64,000 bases of DNA from an uncultured Clostridia bacterium (GTDB lineage Bacteria > Bacillota > Clostridia > Oscillospirales > Acutalibacteraceae), in the NCBI GenBank assembly GCA_947169745.1, contig CAMVQZ010000001.1, positions 62,001-126,000 on the forward strand, written 5' to 3'. The position numbers were made by a program, and so were the translations under genes. Position 1 is the stretch's first letter, and every line of letters starts with the position of its first letter. Under the pieces are notes generated by a model that saw only the letters and a list, made by a program, of their open reading frames with translations, had not been told where the DNA came from and ran no database searches. Shown here in pieces: positions 53,690 through 63,029 of this stretch.

Positions 53690-53716
53690 CAAAGCGGTGT
53701 AGAAAATACACCGCTT
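53690..53716 (-). terminator. Terminator of ileS
   Basis: AAGCGGTGTA (53692-53701) pairs perfectly with TACACCGCTT (53707-53716). The minus-strand side continues TGTTATAC, a weak T tract. Confidence 0.6.
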
Positions 53717-53737
53717 CATAATGTTTATTACAAATTA

Positions 53738-56530
53738 TTAATCGGAGATCATCTCAGCCATGGAATTGATAACGCCTGCACAGCGACTGCAGAGCGTTGG
53801 GTGTTCAGGAACTGAACCAACAGTTTTACTGAATATCCAGCAGCGCTCGCACTTTTCGCCGTCTGCATGTGCAACCTCAACCTGAAGATCGTCACAGTTA
53901 TCTTCAACAAGCTCCACGCAAGATACGATAAATGCGGCAGAAAGTTCTTTTTCAGCTGATCTGAGGAAATCCAGCTGTTCCCCTTTACATTTAAGCACTA
54001 TTTTAGCTTCAAGTGATGAACGTATAGCCTTGCTTTTTATCTGAGGCTCCAGAGCCTTTTTTACGATATCTCTAATCTCATGGATTCTGTCCCACATAGC
54101 GACAAAATCTTCATCAATAACGATGCCTGTCTTTTCCGGCATATCATTGAAAAGAACATTCTCAGAATTTGCTGAGGCGTCATGAGGCATATACTGCCAG
54201 ATCTCATCAGCGGTATAAACAAGTATCGGAGAAACAAGTCGTGCCATTGCATCAAGTATCTTATAAATTGCTGTCTGTGCAGCACGTCTTTCAATGCTGT
54301 CTGATTTTTCTGTATAGAGCCTGTCTTTGAGAACATCAAAATAGAAGTTACTCATATCAACTACACAGAAATTATGCAGAGCCTGATACACTATATGAAA
54401 ATCATATGTATCGTAAGCCTTGCGTACCTTATCATTAAGCTCATCAAGCTTCATCAGAGCCCACTTGTCGATGGGAAGAAGGTCATCTATAGATACCATA
54501 TCTTTATCGGGATCAAAATCACTGATATTGCCCAGGATATATCGTGCTGTATTTCTGATCTTTCTGTATGCCTCGCTAAGCTGAGCAAGTATTTCCTTTG
54601 AAATACGGACATCCGCCTGATAATCAGTAGAAGAAACCCAGAGTCTGAGAATATCGGCACCATACTGTGCAATTACCTCTGCGGGCTCTATTCCATTACC
54701 AAGGGATTTTGACATCTTTCTTCCCTGACCGTCAACGACCCAGCCGTGAGTAACAACAGTTTTATATGGAGCACAGCCTCTTGAAGCAACAGAGGTAAGA
54801 AGTGATGACTGGAACCAGCCTCTGTACTGATCTGCACCTTCAAGATAAAGATCAGCCGGCCACTTGAGATAAGGACGTGATTCACAGACTGCTATGTGTG
54901 AAACACCTGAATCAAACCAGACGTCCATTATATCTTTTTCCTTATCAAATTCCTTGCATCCACACTTTGAACAAGACAGACCCTCGGGAACAAGCTCGGA
55001 AGCATCCTTTGCATACCATATATCAGAACCGTGCTCTCCGAAGAGACGAGCAACATGGAGCATTGCTGATTTATCCATTACCGGCTCTCCGCAATCCTTG
55101 CAGAAGAAAATCGGAATCGGAACACCCCATTTTCTCTGACGGGATATACACCAGTCTTTGCGTTCGCGAACCATTGAAGTGATCCTGTCTTCACCCCATG
55201 CAGGCACCCATTCTATTTTCTTTATCTCATCTACAGCGTTTTCCTTTATATCGTCAACGGAGCAGAACCACTGCTTTGTAGCACGGAAAAGAACAGGATT
55301 CTTACATCTCCAGCAGTGAGGATACTGATGGATGATCTTTTTAAGAGCAAAAAGAGCACCTGTCTTTTCAAGATATTCTGCAATCGGTTTATTGGAATCA
55401 TCTGTTTTCAAGCCAGCAAACATTCCGGCTTCTTCTGTAAGTACGCCCTGTGCATCAACCGGAACTACCATTGGAAGCTCAGGGTAATTTCTGCATACAT
55501 TATAGTCATCAACACCATGACCAGGAGCAGTATGAACACAGCCTGTTCCGCTTTCAAGTGTAACATGCTCTCCGACGATAACCATAGAAGTTCTGTCAAT
55601 AAAAGGATGAGCAGTTTTCATATATTCAAGCTCACTGCCCTTTATTGTTCCGATAACCTCATAATCCTCTTTACCAGCAGCTTCCATAGCCGCAGCGTAA
55701 AGCTCCTCAGCCATAACATAATACTCGCCGTCACACTTGATGAGGCTGTAATTGAATCGGGGACCAACGCAAATAGCTACATTTGCCGGAAGGGTCCAGG
55801 TTGTAGTTGTCCAGATAACAAAATAAGTGTTCTTAAGCTCTGCTCCCATAGAAGTAAGCTTTCCCATATCATCAGTAACTTTGAATTTAACATATATCGA
55901 ATGACAAGGATCCTCTGCATATTCTATCTCTGCTTCAGCAAGAGCAGTCTGACAATCGGGACACCAGTAAACAGGCTTTAGACCTCTGTAGATATAACCC
56001 TTACTTGCCATTTCGGCAAATATTTCAATCTGTTTCTCTTCAAAATCATGAGTAAGTGTGATATAAGGATTATCCCACTCTCCGATACCGCCCAGGCGCT
56101 TGAACTGCTCTCTCTGTCCGTTGATATATGTAGTAGCAAATTCACGGCAGATCTTTCTGAGCTCTACATCAGAGATCTCATCGCTGCTGCTGACGCCGGC
56201 CTTCTGACGAGCCTTAAGTTCAGTCGGGAGACCATGAGTATCCCAGCCCGGAACATACGGAGATTTAAAGCCGGTCATATTCTTATATCTGACAATTATA
56301 TCCTTAAGGGTCTTATTGAGCGCATGGCCCAGATGTATGTCACCATTGGCATATGGAGGACCATCATGAAGCACGTACAGGGGCTTACCTTCGTTAAGCT
56401 CCATAAGCCGCTCGTAAGTTTTATTATCCTGCCATCTTTTAAGTGTAACCGGTTCCGATTTAGGTAATCCTGCTCTCATCGGGAAATCTGTTTTTGGCAG
56501 ATTCAGTGTTTTGTTATAATCCTGGGGCAT
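53738..56530 (-). CDS. ileS: Isoleucyl-tRNA synthetase
   Basis: A 930-residue class I synthetase. HIGH motif variant HLGHALNK (DGPPYANGDIHLGHALNK), CP1 editing domain (about 190-400), KMSKS in GRKMSKSLGN, and a C-terminal zinc finger (EKCERCW...CSRCAG) make up the typical eubacterial form that carries the zinc site. GAGGAG lies upstream of the ATG. No T-box leader was found in the 150 bp upstream, unlike many Firmicute ileS genes. Confidence 0.97.
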   Translation of the reverse strand: MPQDYNKTLNLPKTDFPMRAGLPKSEPVTLKRWQDNKTYERLMELNEGKPLYVLHDGPPYANGDIHLGHALNKTLKDIIVRYKNMTGFKSPYVPGWDTHGLPTELKARQKAGVSSSDEISDVELRKICREFATTYINGQREQFKRLGGIGEWDNPYITLTHDFEEKQIEIFAEMASKGYIYRGLKPVYWCPDCQTALAEAEIEYAEDPCHSIYVKFKVTDDMGKLTSMGAELKNTYFVIWTTTTWTLPANVAICVGPRFNYSLIKCDGEYYVMAEELYAAAMEAAGKEDYEVIGTIKGSELEYMKTAHPFIDRTSMVIVGEHVTLESGTGCVHTAPGHGVDDYNVCRNYPELPMVVPVDAQGVLTEEAGMFAGLKTDDSNKPIAEYLEKTGALFALKKIIHQYPHCWRCKNPVLFRATKQWFCSVDDIKENAVDEIKKIEWVPAWGEDRITSMVRERKDWCISRQRKWGVPIPIFFCKDCGEPVMDKSAMLHVARLFGEHGSDIWYAKDASELVPEGLSCSKCGCKEFDKEKDIMDVWFDSGVSHIAVCESRPYLKWPADLYLEGADQYRGWFQSSLLTSVASRGCAPYKTVVTHGWVVDGQGRKMSKSLGNGIEPAEVIAQYGADILRLWVSSTDYQADVRISKEILAQLSEAYRKIRNTARYILGNISDFDPDKDMVSIDDLLPIDKWALMKLDELNDKVRKAYDTYDFHIVYQALHNFCVVDMSNFYFDVLKDRLYTEKSDSIERRAAQTAIYKILDAMARLVSPILVYTADEIWQYMPHDASANSENVLFNDMPEKTGIVIDEDFVAMWDRIHEIRDIVKKALEPQIKSKAIRSSLEAKIVLKCKGEQLDFLRSAEKELSAAFIVSCVELVEDNCDDLQVEVAHADGEKCERCWIFSKTVGSVPEHPTLCSRCAGVINSMAEMISD

Positions 56531-56622
56531 TATTTTCTCTCCTCTTTATAGTTTTATTCCATTTTACAAGTCCAAAATCCGACACGGATGTGTCGGATAT
56601 GATGGAATATAGGTCATGCATA

Positions 56623-56648
56623 AAAACAACAGCTACCGTTGCAGCTGC
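56623..56648 (-). terminator. Terminator of divIVA
   Basis: On the minus strand CAGCT-GCAACGGT-AGCTG forms a short hairpin followed by TTGTTTTT. A second hairpin, CCGACAC/GTGTCGG at about 56579-56596, lies in the ileS leader and has no T tract. Confidence 0.55.
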
Positions 56649-56681
56649 GACATTCAATTGTCATAAAAGATATGATAAAAA

Positions 56682-57398
56682 TTATTCTTTCATATCATTG
56701 CTGCTTGATGAACTGATGTCATTATCAGAAGAAATATCCGCGGAATCCTCAGAAGAAGAATCGCTGTCAGCTCCTGAAAGAACTACCGGACGATTTCCTT
56801 CAGCAGGAGGGAATTTTTCATCAAGTTCCTTCTGCTGCTTTTTAAAATCTTCAGCCTTTGACATAGAGTTTATTATATTCAGGTGCTGTTTATATGACTG
56901 GATAAGTGAATTTCTGAATTTATTGGCTTCGCCCATGATCCTGATAATATTCTTTTTCTGTGCATCAAGGATCCTGTTATTCTCATCAATCTTCTCCGAA
57001 GATTCTCTGAGAGCCTTATTCATGACCTCTTCGATCTTCGCATCTGTTTCAGCATTAAGCTTATCGGTTCTCTCCTTAGCTTCCCTGACGAGCTTTTCAG
57101 CTTCGGCCTGAGCCTCGCTTACAGTCTTTTCGGACTTTTCATTAGCTTCGTCAATAATTTTCTTAGCCGTGATCTGAGCAGTGATAAGCGCGTTCTGAAC
57201 GCCTTCCTCTTTTTCCTTGTATTTCTGGATATCTTTATTCTGCGAATCTATTCGGCTTTCAAGCTCTTTATTCGCAAGCTCAAGGCTTCTGACTTTGTCA
57301 ATAACCTTATCTACAAAAGAATCAACATCTTCTATTTTATATCCGCTAAGACCAGCTTTACGGAAAGTTATGTTTTCGATTTCTTCCAAAGTAAGCAT
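56682..57398 (-). CDS. divIVA: DivIVA-domain cell-division protein
   Basis: A 238-residue polar/septal scaffold. The N-terminal lipid-binding DivIVA segment is MLTLEEIENITFRKAGLSGYKIEDVDSFVDKV, and a long coiled coil covers about residues 35-165 with Ala/Glu/Lys heptads. The C-terminus is an unusual Ser/Asp-rich tail (SGADSDSSSEDSADISSDNDISSSSSND). The tail is low in complexity and could be a phosphorylation target, given the Ser/Thr kinases in this window. It sits between sepF and ileS, as in Bacillus. Confidence 0.93.
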   Translation of the reverse strand: MLTLEEIENITFRKAGLSGYKIEDVDSFVDKVIDKVRSLELANKELESRIDSQNKDIQKYKEKEEGVQNALITAQITAKKIIDEANEKSEKTVSEAQAEAEKLVREAKERTDKLNAETDAKIEEVMNKALRESSEKIDENNRILDAQKKNIIRIMGEANKFRNSLIQSYKQHLNIINSMSKAEDFKKQQKELDEKFPPAEGNRPVVLSGADSDSSSEDSADISSDNDISSSSSNDMKE

Positions 57399-57456
57399 AG
57401 AAAAATCCTTTCTTCATTATTTAAAGTCCGCGGTTAAAGCTATATAATTATCATTA

Positions 57457-57924
57457 TCAGAAATATACATTGTCGCTGCCGACTTCATCCATTGCATCCT
57501 GTCCTGAAAGGGTTACATTACTCGGCATGATAATAAAAGTATCTTCGGCAACCTTTTTAACGTTACCGCTGTTTGCATAGGCTACACCGCCAAGAAAATC
57601 AATAATTCTTCTTGAAACATCCTTGTTTGTATCCTCAACATTAAGAATGACTGTATTTCTCTTCATGAGCTCATCTGCCATCTCTTTTACGGTCTGATCA
57701 AATGCTTCCGGCTTAAAGAGTACGAACTGTACGCTTGCGCTGTCATGCATATTGATGACGTTGTTGCTTGCTGAGGAATCTGTATCATCTGCAGGTTCAT
57801 CATAATCCATTTCAGAATCAGAATCTACATCCATAGCCTCATCCTCTTCATAGTAATCATCGTAAGCTACTTCTTCCTCGGGCTGCTTAAGAATGCTCTT
57901 GAATTTTCCCATTATGTTTGCCAT
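57457..57924 (-). CDS. sepF: Cell-division protein SepF
   Basis: A 155-residue FtsZ-membrane tether. It has an N-terminal amphipathic anchor (MANIMGKFKSILKQP), an acidic linker (DDYYEEDEAMDVDSDSEMDYD), and the C-terminal SepF domain (SVQFVLFKPEAFDQTVKEMADELMKRNTVILNVE...RRIIDFLGGVAYA). ATG 57924 has AGGAGG 8 bp upstream; the longer frame to 58026 is yggS sequence. Confidence 0.94.
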   Translation of the reverse strand: MANIMGKFKSILKQPEEEVAYDDYYEEDEAMDVDSDSEMDYDEPADDTDSSASNNVINMHDSASVQFVLFKPEAFDQTVKEMADELMKRNTVILNVEDTNKDVSRRIIDFLGGVAYANSGNVKKVAEDTFIIMPSNVTLSGQDAMDEVGSDNVYF

Positions 57925-57943
57925 TTTAATTTCCTCCTGTTTA

Positions 57944-58678
57944 TTATCTGTAAATTCTGGCGCCAAAAAGTCGTGAGCCGACCCGTACCATATTTGCACC
58001 TGACAGAATGGCCTCTGTGTAATCATCGGACATACCCATTGATAAAAAGTCCATACTTACATTATCATATTTTTTCGATGAAATGTCAATAAATAGTTTG
58101 TACATATTATCGAAAAATTTAAAATTTTCTTGTTTAGTGTCACAAATTGGCGGTACACACATCAATCCCTTGACGTTGATTCCTTCTAAAGCGCCAATAT
58201 TCTCAATTAATTCATCGCAATTTTCCGCCAGCACTCCGGACTTGTTCTCTTCTCTTCCTATGTTTACCTCAATGAGAACATCTGTGGTCAATCCGTTTTT
58301 AATCGACTGCTTTGAGATCTCATTAGCAAGCTTCATACTATCAACAGACTGGATCATAGAGACCTTACCGATTATCTGCCGGACTTTATTTGTCTGTAAA
58401 TGACCAATAAACTGCAGATCTGCATTTTCAAGATCATAACGATCATATTTGGAAAGCAGCTCCTGCACCCGGTTTTCTCCAATCTTTTTCAGACCGAGAG
58501 ATATTGCATAATTAATGATTTCAGGCTCTACTGTTTTTGTAGCTGCAAGAAAGGTTATATCAGAAGAAGCTCTGCCCGACTTCTCAGCTGCCTTTGAGAT
58601 GTTTTCTGTTATCTCGTAATAGTTTTTCCTGACATCATCACAAAGTCTAAGTTGCTCTGTCGATAATCTTTCCGTCAT
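57944..58678 (-). CDS. yggS: YggS-family PLP-binding homeostasis protein
   Basis: A 244-residue alanine-racemase-like barrel that controls free pyridoxal phosphate (YlmE in Bacillus). It has the PLP lysine in FLAATKTV, IGENRVQEL and FIGHLQTNKV, and the phosphate-binding SMGMSDDYTEAI. The start lies inside the end of the upstream HlyD-like gene (32-bp overlap), with AAGGAG just upstream. It forms a block with sepF and divIVA. Confidence 0.95.
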   Translation of the reverse strand: MTERLSTEQLRLCDDVRKNYYEITENISKAAEKSGRASSDITFLAATKTVEPEIINYAISLGLKKIGENRVQELLSKYDRYDLENADLQFIGHLQTNKVRQIIGKVSMIQSVDSMKLANEISKQSIKNGLTTDVLIEVNIGREENKSGVLAENCDELIENIGALEGINVKGLMCVPPICDTKQENFKFFDNMYKLFIDISSKKYDNVSMDFLSMGMSDDYTEAILSGANMVRVGSRLFGARIYR

Positions 58679-59963
58679 ACAAATTCGCTCCTTCCACCAC
58701 TACCTCATCAAAAGCTTTCAGTATACCGAATTCATCAGTCACAAGCTCTTCGTCATCCGGATCCTGCTTACAAATTACATAATCATCTCCGGTGAACAGC
58801 GGAACTATCTGCTTGAACAGTATCTCGTTTCCGAGCTGTATGTAAACACCGGTAACTGTTTTTGTTACTTCGGATTTTTTACCGTTCTTATCCGTTACAG
58901 TTTCTGTCACCTGTCTCTGGTGAACAGCGTTTTTGGAAACATATATTCCTTTATATGTATTAAGGATGATAGAAATATCCTCTGTTCTCAGCTTTACAAT
59001 TTCAGAATTGATATAATTCCCCCTCAGAATAACCACAGCATCAGAAGTTTTCGTTTTCTGATTCACATCATAAAGCTCTACTGCGATTTTATCATTATCT
59101 GCGGTAGGTATATCCAGGAAAAGAGAGTCTGAGGTTTTGATTTTCAGAACATCCTCGGACTTGACTTCGCAAGCTACATACCAATATACGCCGGACATTA
59201 TTTTTCCGAGTACATTTTTATCCACATCCTGTTTTTTGTACTTTCCGCTGGAAAAGTCCCCCACCTGGATATCGCCAAGATCTGAAGTTTTCAGAACATT
59301 CTCATATCCATCTGCAGAACAACAGAAATAACCGGTATCCGGAGAAGTTATCGCCTTATTCTTTTTTGAAGAATTGTATTCTTTTTTCAGCTCCCGGCTT
59401 TCCTTTTCAAGCTCATTGATCTTGGGAGCAAAGCTCTCTGTTTTGCCTGTAACAAGCTGTCTTTCATTTATGTAGTACAATGCTTCATTCAGATTTTTAT
59501 CAGCATCTATAAATGATTTCTCGTTGACATTCCTGTTGACTGACGAAAGGATCGTATAGATATTCTTATCTAACTCATCGGGAGAAACAGAAATAACCCC
59601 TGCTGCTTTATCAAGCTGTTTCAGGCTGTTGATCTGTTCATCAAGTCTGTCTATCGTCTGTTTATCAATTGCTGCATCTGCATTGACAAAAACATTGGCT
59701 ACAGGTTCATTCTTTGAGATCTTATCTCCGTCACTAAGCAAATATGAAATATATCCATCGCCGTCGTGTGACACTACTTTTTCATCACGAATAAAATAAC
59801 CCTTTACCGGTATAGAATCCGATACAGTCATAACGTTAGCTGTCTCGGTCTTGACCTGAGTAAAATTAGCCTTCAGGACTACGGAAATAATATAGGTGAT
59901 TACAAGAACGGCCATAACAGCAACAATTACTTTTTTTACTACAACTGTTTTATCCTTTTCCAT
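58647..59963 (-). CDS. HlyD-family membrane-fusion-like protein
   Basis: A 438-residue protein with one N-terminal membrane helix (VVVKKVIVAVMAVLVITYIISVVL), a lipoyl-like half-motif (GYISYLLSDGDKISKNEPVANVFVN), a central coiled coil (about 85-210) and beta-barrel domains. Such genes often precede yggS-sepF in Clostridia; no transporter subunits are adjacent, so a role in envelope or division is possible. The second of two adjacent ATGs (59963) has the better SD spacing (AGGAG, 6 bp). Confidence 0.8.
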   Translation of the reverse strand: MEKDKTVVVKKVIVAVMAVLVITYIISVVLKANFTQVKTETANVMTVSDSIPVKGYFIRDEKVVSHDGDGYISYLLSDGDKISKNEPVANVFVNADAAIDKQTIDRLDEQINSLKQLDKAAGVISVSPDELDKNIYTILSSVNRNVNEKSFIDADKNLNEALYYINERQLVTGKTESFAPKINELEKESRELKKEYNSSKKNKAITSPDTGYFCCSADGYENVLKTSDLGDIQVGDFSSGKYKKQDVDKNVLGKIMSGVYWYVACEVKSEDVLKIKTSDSLFLDIPTADNDKIAVELYDVNQKTKTSDAVVILRGNYINSEIVKLRTEDISIILNTYKGIYVSKNAVHQRQVTETVTDKNGKKSEVTKTVTGVYIQLGNEILFKQIVPLFTGDDYVICKQDPDDEELVTDEFGILKAFDEVVVEGANLYDGKIIDRAT

Positions 59964-59995
59964 CATAATCTCCTGTTTTTTAGAAATATATAGTT

Positions 59996-60024
59996 ATTTT
60001 ACCACTTTACATAAAAAAAGTAAA
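59996..60024 (-). promoter_or_regulatory. Probable promoter of the hlyD-yggS-sepF-divIVA block
   Basis: On the minus strand TTTACT (60019-60024), a 17-bp spacer and TAAAAT (59996-60001), 33 bp before the first gene. Confidence 0.5.
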
Positions 60025-60108
60025 TATAGCTTCAGAATAAAATCCCCTGAGACCTTAAAAAATCACCAATTAATATCTTTGACAATTGTATAAAATGCAT
60101 ATCAATCA

Positions 60109-61044
60109 TTAATTGAAGTTTTCCTGTCGTATTATTCTGAGCGCCTCGTCTAGCACATTCACGCATTTATCCGATTCTATCCATTTTATATATTCATCCC
60201 TGCGAAACCATGTGAGCTGTCGTTTTGCATAATGTCTGGTTTCCTTTTTGAGGTCTTCCACTGCTTCTTCCAGGCTTTTTTCTCCCTCGAGATAAGGACG
60301 CAGCTCTTTATAACCAATGGCTGCTGCTGCTGTCTGGCTTACATCTGAGGAATAAAATTTCTTAGCTTCCTCTACCAGTCCTTCTTCAAGCATAATATCG
60401 ACTCGCTTATTTATTCGCTCATATAGTTTTTGTCTGTCTGAAAATGTTATCCCGATTACAAGTGAATCATAGGGAGACGGAACTTCTTTTGATTTTTTAA
60501 CCCACTCTGACATGGGTATCCCTGTTATTCTGTATATCTCGATTGCTCTTATTATTCTCTTATATGCAGAGGGGATCAGCTGTGATGCGGTCTGTGGATC
60601 AAAAACTGATAGTTCTCTGATAAGAATCTCTCCCCCCTCGTTTTTATATCTTGACAAAAGCTCTTCTCTTAGCTCCGGATCTGATTTTTCATCCGAAAAC
60701 CTTATATTCTCAATGAAAGATCTTACATAAAGACCTGTCCCTCCGCATAGGATTGGAAGCTTGCCTCTGGAAATAATGTCGTCTGCAACAGAATGCGCCA
60801 TCGTAACAAAATGTGAAACAGAAAAATTTTCAGTTGGGTCAAGAAAATCCATAAGGTGATGAGGTATTCCCTTTTTTTCTTCCTTTGAAGGCTTTGCTGT
60901 GGCAATATCCATTCCCTTATATATCTGCATTGAATCAGCAGATATTATTTCCCCGTTAAGCTTCAGCGCCAGATCCACAGACAACGAAGTTTTTCCGGAA
61001 GCAGTCGGGCCTACGACAGCAATAAGCTTTGATCTGTTACTCAT
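60109..61044 (-). CDS. miaA: tRNA dimethylallyltransferase
   Basis: A 311-residue enzyme that adds the isopentenyl group to A37 of tRNAs reading UNN codons, including the Ser and Tyr tRNAs in this window. It has the P-loop VVGPTASGKTS, ISADSMQIYKGMDIATAKP and the tRNA-binding RQLTWFRRD. ATG 61044, within the 3' end of the upstream nucleoside phosphorylase gene (8-bp overlap), is used; the in-frame extension to 61122 lies inside that gene. Confidence 0.96.
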   Translation of the reverse strand: MSNRSKLIAVVGPTASGKTSLSVDLALKLNGEIISADSMQIYKGMDIATAKPSKEEKKGIPHHLMDFLDPTENFSVSHFVTMAHSVADDIISRGKLPILCGGTGLYVRSFIENIRFSDEKSDPELREELLSRYKNEGGEILIRELSVFDPQTASQLIPSAYKRIIRAIEIYRITGIPMSEWVKKSKEVPSPYDSLVIGITFSDRQKLYERINKRVDIMLEEGLVEEAKKFYSSDVSQTAAAAIGYKELRPYLEGEKSLEEAVEDLKKETRHYAKRQLTWFRRDEYIKWIESDKCVNVLDEALRIIRQENFN

Positions 61045-61798
61045 TATTCTCACCAGACAGTTCACATATAGCATACACTGCCGCCTTGATCGCAATATCT
61101 GTATCAAAGCTGTCGCTATCAATTAATCCTGCCTTTTTCCTTTCCTGATTCCACAATGCGTGAAGAATGCATCCGCACCTGATATCCAGTGTACGGGAAA
61201 CTGTAAAAAGTGCTGCTGTTTCCATTTCAGATGCAAGGACACCAAGTCTTTTCCAGGCTTCCCATTTATTTTCCAGCTCATAATAAACTGGCATCCTCTC
61301 AGGTGAATGCTGGCCGTAAAATGAATCCTTACTCTGAACTACACCTGTAAAATAAGAAACATCCAGTCTGTTGCAGGCGTTTTTCAGGGCAATTGTAACG
61401 TCCAGATCTGCAGCGGCAGGATATTCTATAGGAGCATATTCCTTAGATGTGCCCTCCATTCTGACTGCAGCCACAGGTATTATAAGATCACCCGGAACTA
61501 TTTTTTCCTGCATTGCACCGCAGGTTCCCACCCGGATCGCTGTTTTTACCCCGCAGACAGCCAGTTCCTCCAGAGCGATCGCGGCAGACGGACCTCCGAT
61601 ACCTGTGGATGTGACGATCACACGTGTATTCCCGATGTAACCTGCGACAGATCTGAATTCCCTGTTTTCGGCAAGGAACGTGGGTTCCTTCAGATATTCA
61701 GCTATTTTATCAACTCTTCCCGGATCACCAGGAAGAATAGCATATTCTATTCCTGTATCTTTTTTTATTCCTATATGAAACATTCTTTCTTCATTCAT
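61037..61798 (-). CDS. Nucleoside phosphorylase (uridine-phosphorylase-like)
   Basis: A 253-residue PNP/UDP-fold enzyme that cleaves nucleosides with phosphate. It has the phosphate loop LPGDPGRVDKIAEYL, TGIGGPSAAIALEEL, RVGTCGAMQ and the nucleoside-binding SEMETAALF. The sequence fits uridine phosphorylase (Udp) best, as GTCGAMQ and SEMETA are shared with it, but a purine substrate cannot be excluded. It is coupled to miaA. Confidence 0.9.
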   Translation of the reverse strand: MNEERMFHIGIKKDTGIEYAILPGDPGRVDKIAEYLKEPTFLAENREFRSVAGYIGNTRVIVTSTGIGGPSAAIALEELAVCGVKTAIRVGTCGAMQEKIVPGDLIIPVAAVRMEGTSKEYAPIEYPAAADLDVTIALKNACNRLDVSYFTGVVQSKDSFYGQHSPERMPVYYELENKWEAWKRLGVLASEMETAALFTVSRTLDIRCGCILHALWNQERKKAGLIDSDSFDTDIAIKAAVYAICELSGENNE

Positions 61799-61880
61799 TC
61801 TCTACACCCTTTCTGCTGAATATGTGTGTCTTTTTGTTATTATGTCAGACCCGACTAAAACAGTCAACATATTACCATCC

Positions 61881-61911
61881 AAACAAAGCCTTCCCGTGAG
61901 GAAAGGCTTTT
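61881..61911 (-). terminator. Terminator of corA
   Basis: AAAGCCTTCCC and GGAAAGGCTTT pair imperfectly around GTGA. On the minus strand GTTTGG follows, a weak T tract, so efficiency is uncertain. Confidence 0.6.
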
Positions 61912-62841
61912 TCAGAACATATCTTTTCTTTTCAGTATGATATACATTAATAACATTAAAGCAGCAGAGATTACAATCGGGAACCACCACTGCTTGTCAA
62001 AAGGCAGACCGCCGATAATGTTCATTCCGTAAATACCAGAAATAACAGTAGGTACCGAAACAAGGAGTGTCAAAGACGCCTGGATCTTCATTACGGCATT
62101 AAGATTATTGGAAATGATCGATGCAAAAACATCCATGGTACCATTAAGGATATTCAGATATGTGGCAGTCATATCTACTGCCTGTTTTATCTCAATAAGC
62201 ACATCTTCAAGAAGATCCTGGTCCTCCTCATAAAGCTTGATATATCTTCCCCGCATTATCTTTTCCAGCGTGATTTCGTCTGATTTAAGGGAGGATGAAA
62301 AATATACAAGGGATTTCTCGATATCAAGCAGCTGACTTAGTTCCTTATTTTTCGCACTCTTTCTGAGGTTCCTTTCAATGCGGCTGCTTATTTTGTCTAT
62401 TTGCTTCAGATACTGAAGATACTTTGTGGCCATTCTGAGCATAATATGAAGCACAAAATGGGTCTTATAATTTGTTACTACATTCCTGACAACACCCTCT
62501 GCAAATTCGGTCAGAATGGTGTTCTCTCTGAGAGAAACGGTTATGACATTATTATCTGTGATCATAATGCCAATAGGCATTGTAGAATAGGTGATGCTCC
62601 CTGAAACCTTTTCTACCACAGGAGCATCTATTATAATCAGAGTTGCATCATCTTCTCTGTCGATATGTGCTGACTCTTCTTCATCAAGAGCCGATCTCAG
62701 AAGCTCCGGAGGAATGTCGAAAAAATCAAGAAGATAATTAACCTCCTCCTCCTCGGGAGCAACACAGTTTACCCAACAGCCCGGTTCGTATCTGTCTATT
62801 TCCTGGATACGTCCGTTGACAGTCTTATAAAAATTGACCAT
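61912..62841 (-). CDS. corA: CorA-family magnesium/cobalt transporter
   Basis: A 309-residue pentameric divalent-cation channel with a large cytoplasmic N-terminal domain and two C-terminal helices. The selectivity motif YGMNI precedes the loop GGLPFDKQWW, and the C-terminal helix ends in basic KRKDMF. Two starts are possible. ATG 62850 overlaps the stop of a short upstream ORF but has no usable SD; ATG 62841 has AAGGA 8 bp before it and is preferred. Confidence 0.92.
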   Translation of the reverse strand: MVNFYKTVNGRIQEIDRYEPGCWVNCVAPEEEEVNYLLDFFDIPPELLRSALDEEESAHIDREDDATLIIIDAPVVEKVSGSITYSTMPIGIMITDNNVITVSLRENTILTEFAEGVVRNVVTNYKTHFVLHIMLRMATKYLQYLKQIDKISSRIERNLRKSAKNKELSQLLDIEKSLVYFSSSLKSDEITLEKIMRGRYIKLYEEDQDLLEDVLIEIKQAVDMTATYLNILNGTMDVFASIISNNLNAVMKIQASLTLLVSVPTVISGIYGMNIIGGLPFDKQWWFPIVISAALMLLMYIILKRKDMF

Positions 62842-62846
62842 CGGTT

Positions 62847-62939
62847 TCATCCTTTCAGTCTGCGGAACACAGCAATAATGTCATATTCCGGATGTTTTAT
62901 TATAAACAAACTCGTACTCTCGTAAGGGTCTGTACTCAT
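62847..62939 (-). CDS. 30-codon ORF upstream of and overlapping corA, possible leader peptide
   Basis: ATG 62939 has GGGAGG 9-10 bp upstream and encodes a 30-residue peptide beginning MSTDPYESTSLFIIKH and ending FRRLKG. Its TGA shares four bases with ATG 62850 (ATGA), and its last codons contain the AAAGGA that serves ATG 62841. Translation of corA is therefore probably coupled to it. Salmonella corA has a leader peptide (CorL) that links translation to transcription, but no sequence likeness is claimed. It could instead be a small protein in its own right. Confidence 0.5.
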   Translation of the reverse strand: MSTDPYESTSLFIIKHPEYDIIAVFRRLKG

Positions 62940-63029
62940 GACATTACCACCTCCCGAACTGTTCAGATAAAAAATTTCGTTTACTATAATATTATATACT
63001 TTTTTCCATATATAATCAAGAGAAACTTT

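Noticed and set aside
56531-56681. T-box leader for ileS
   Set aside because: The 150-bp gap contains only short hairpins and no T-box sequence.
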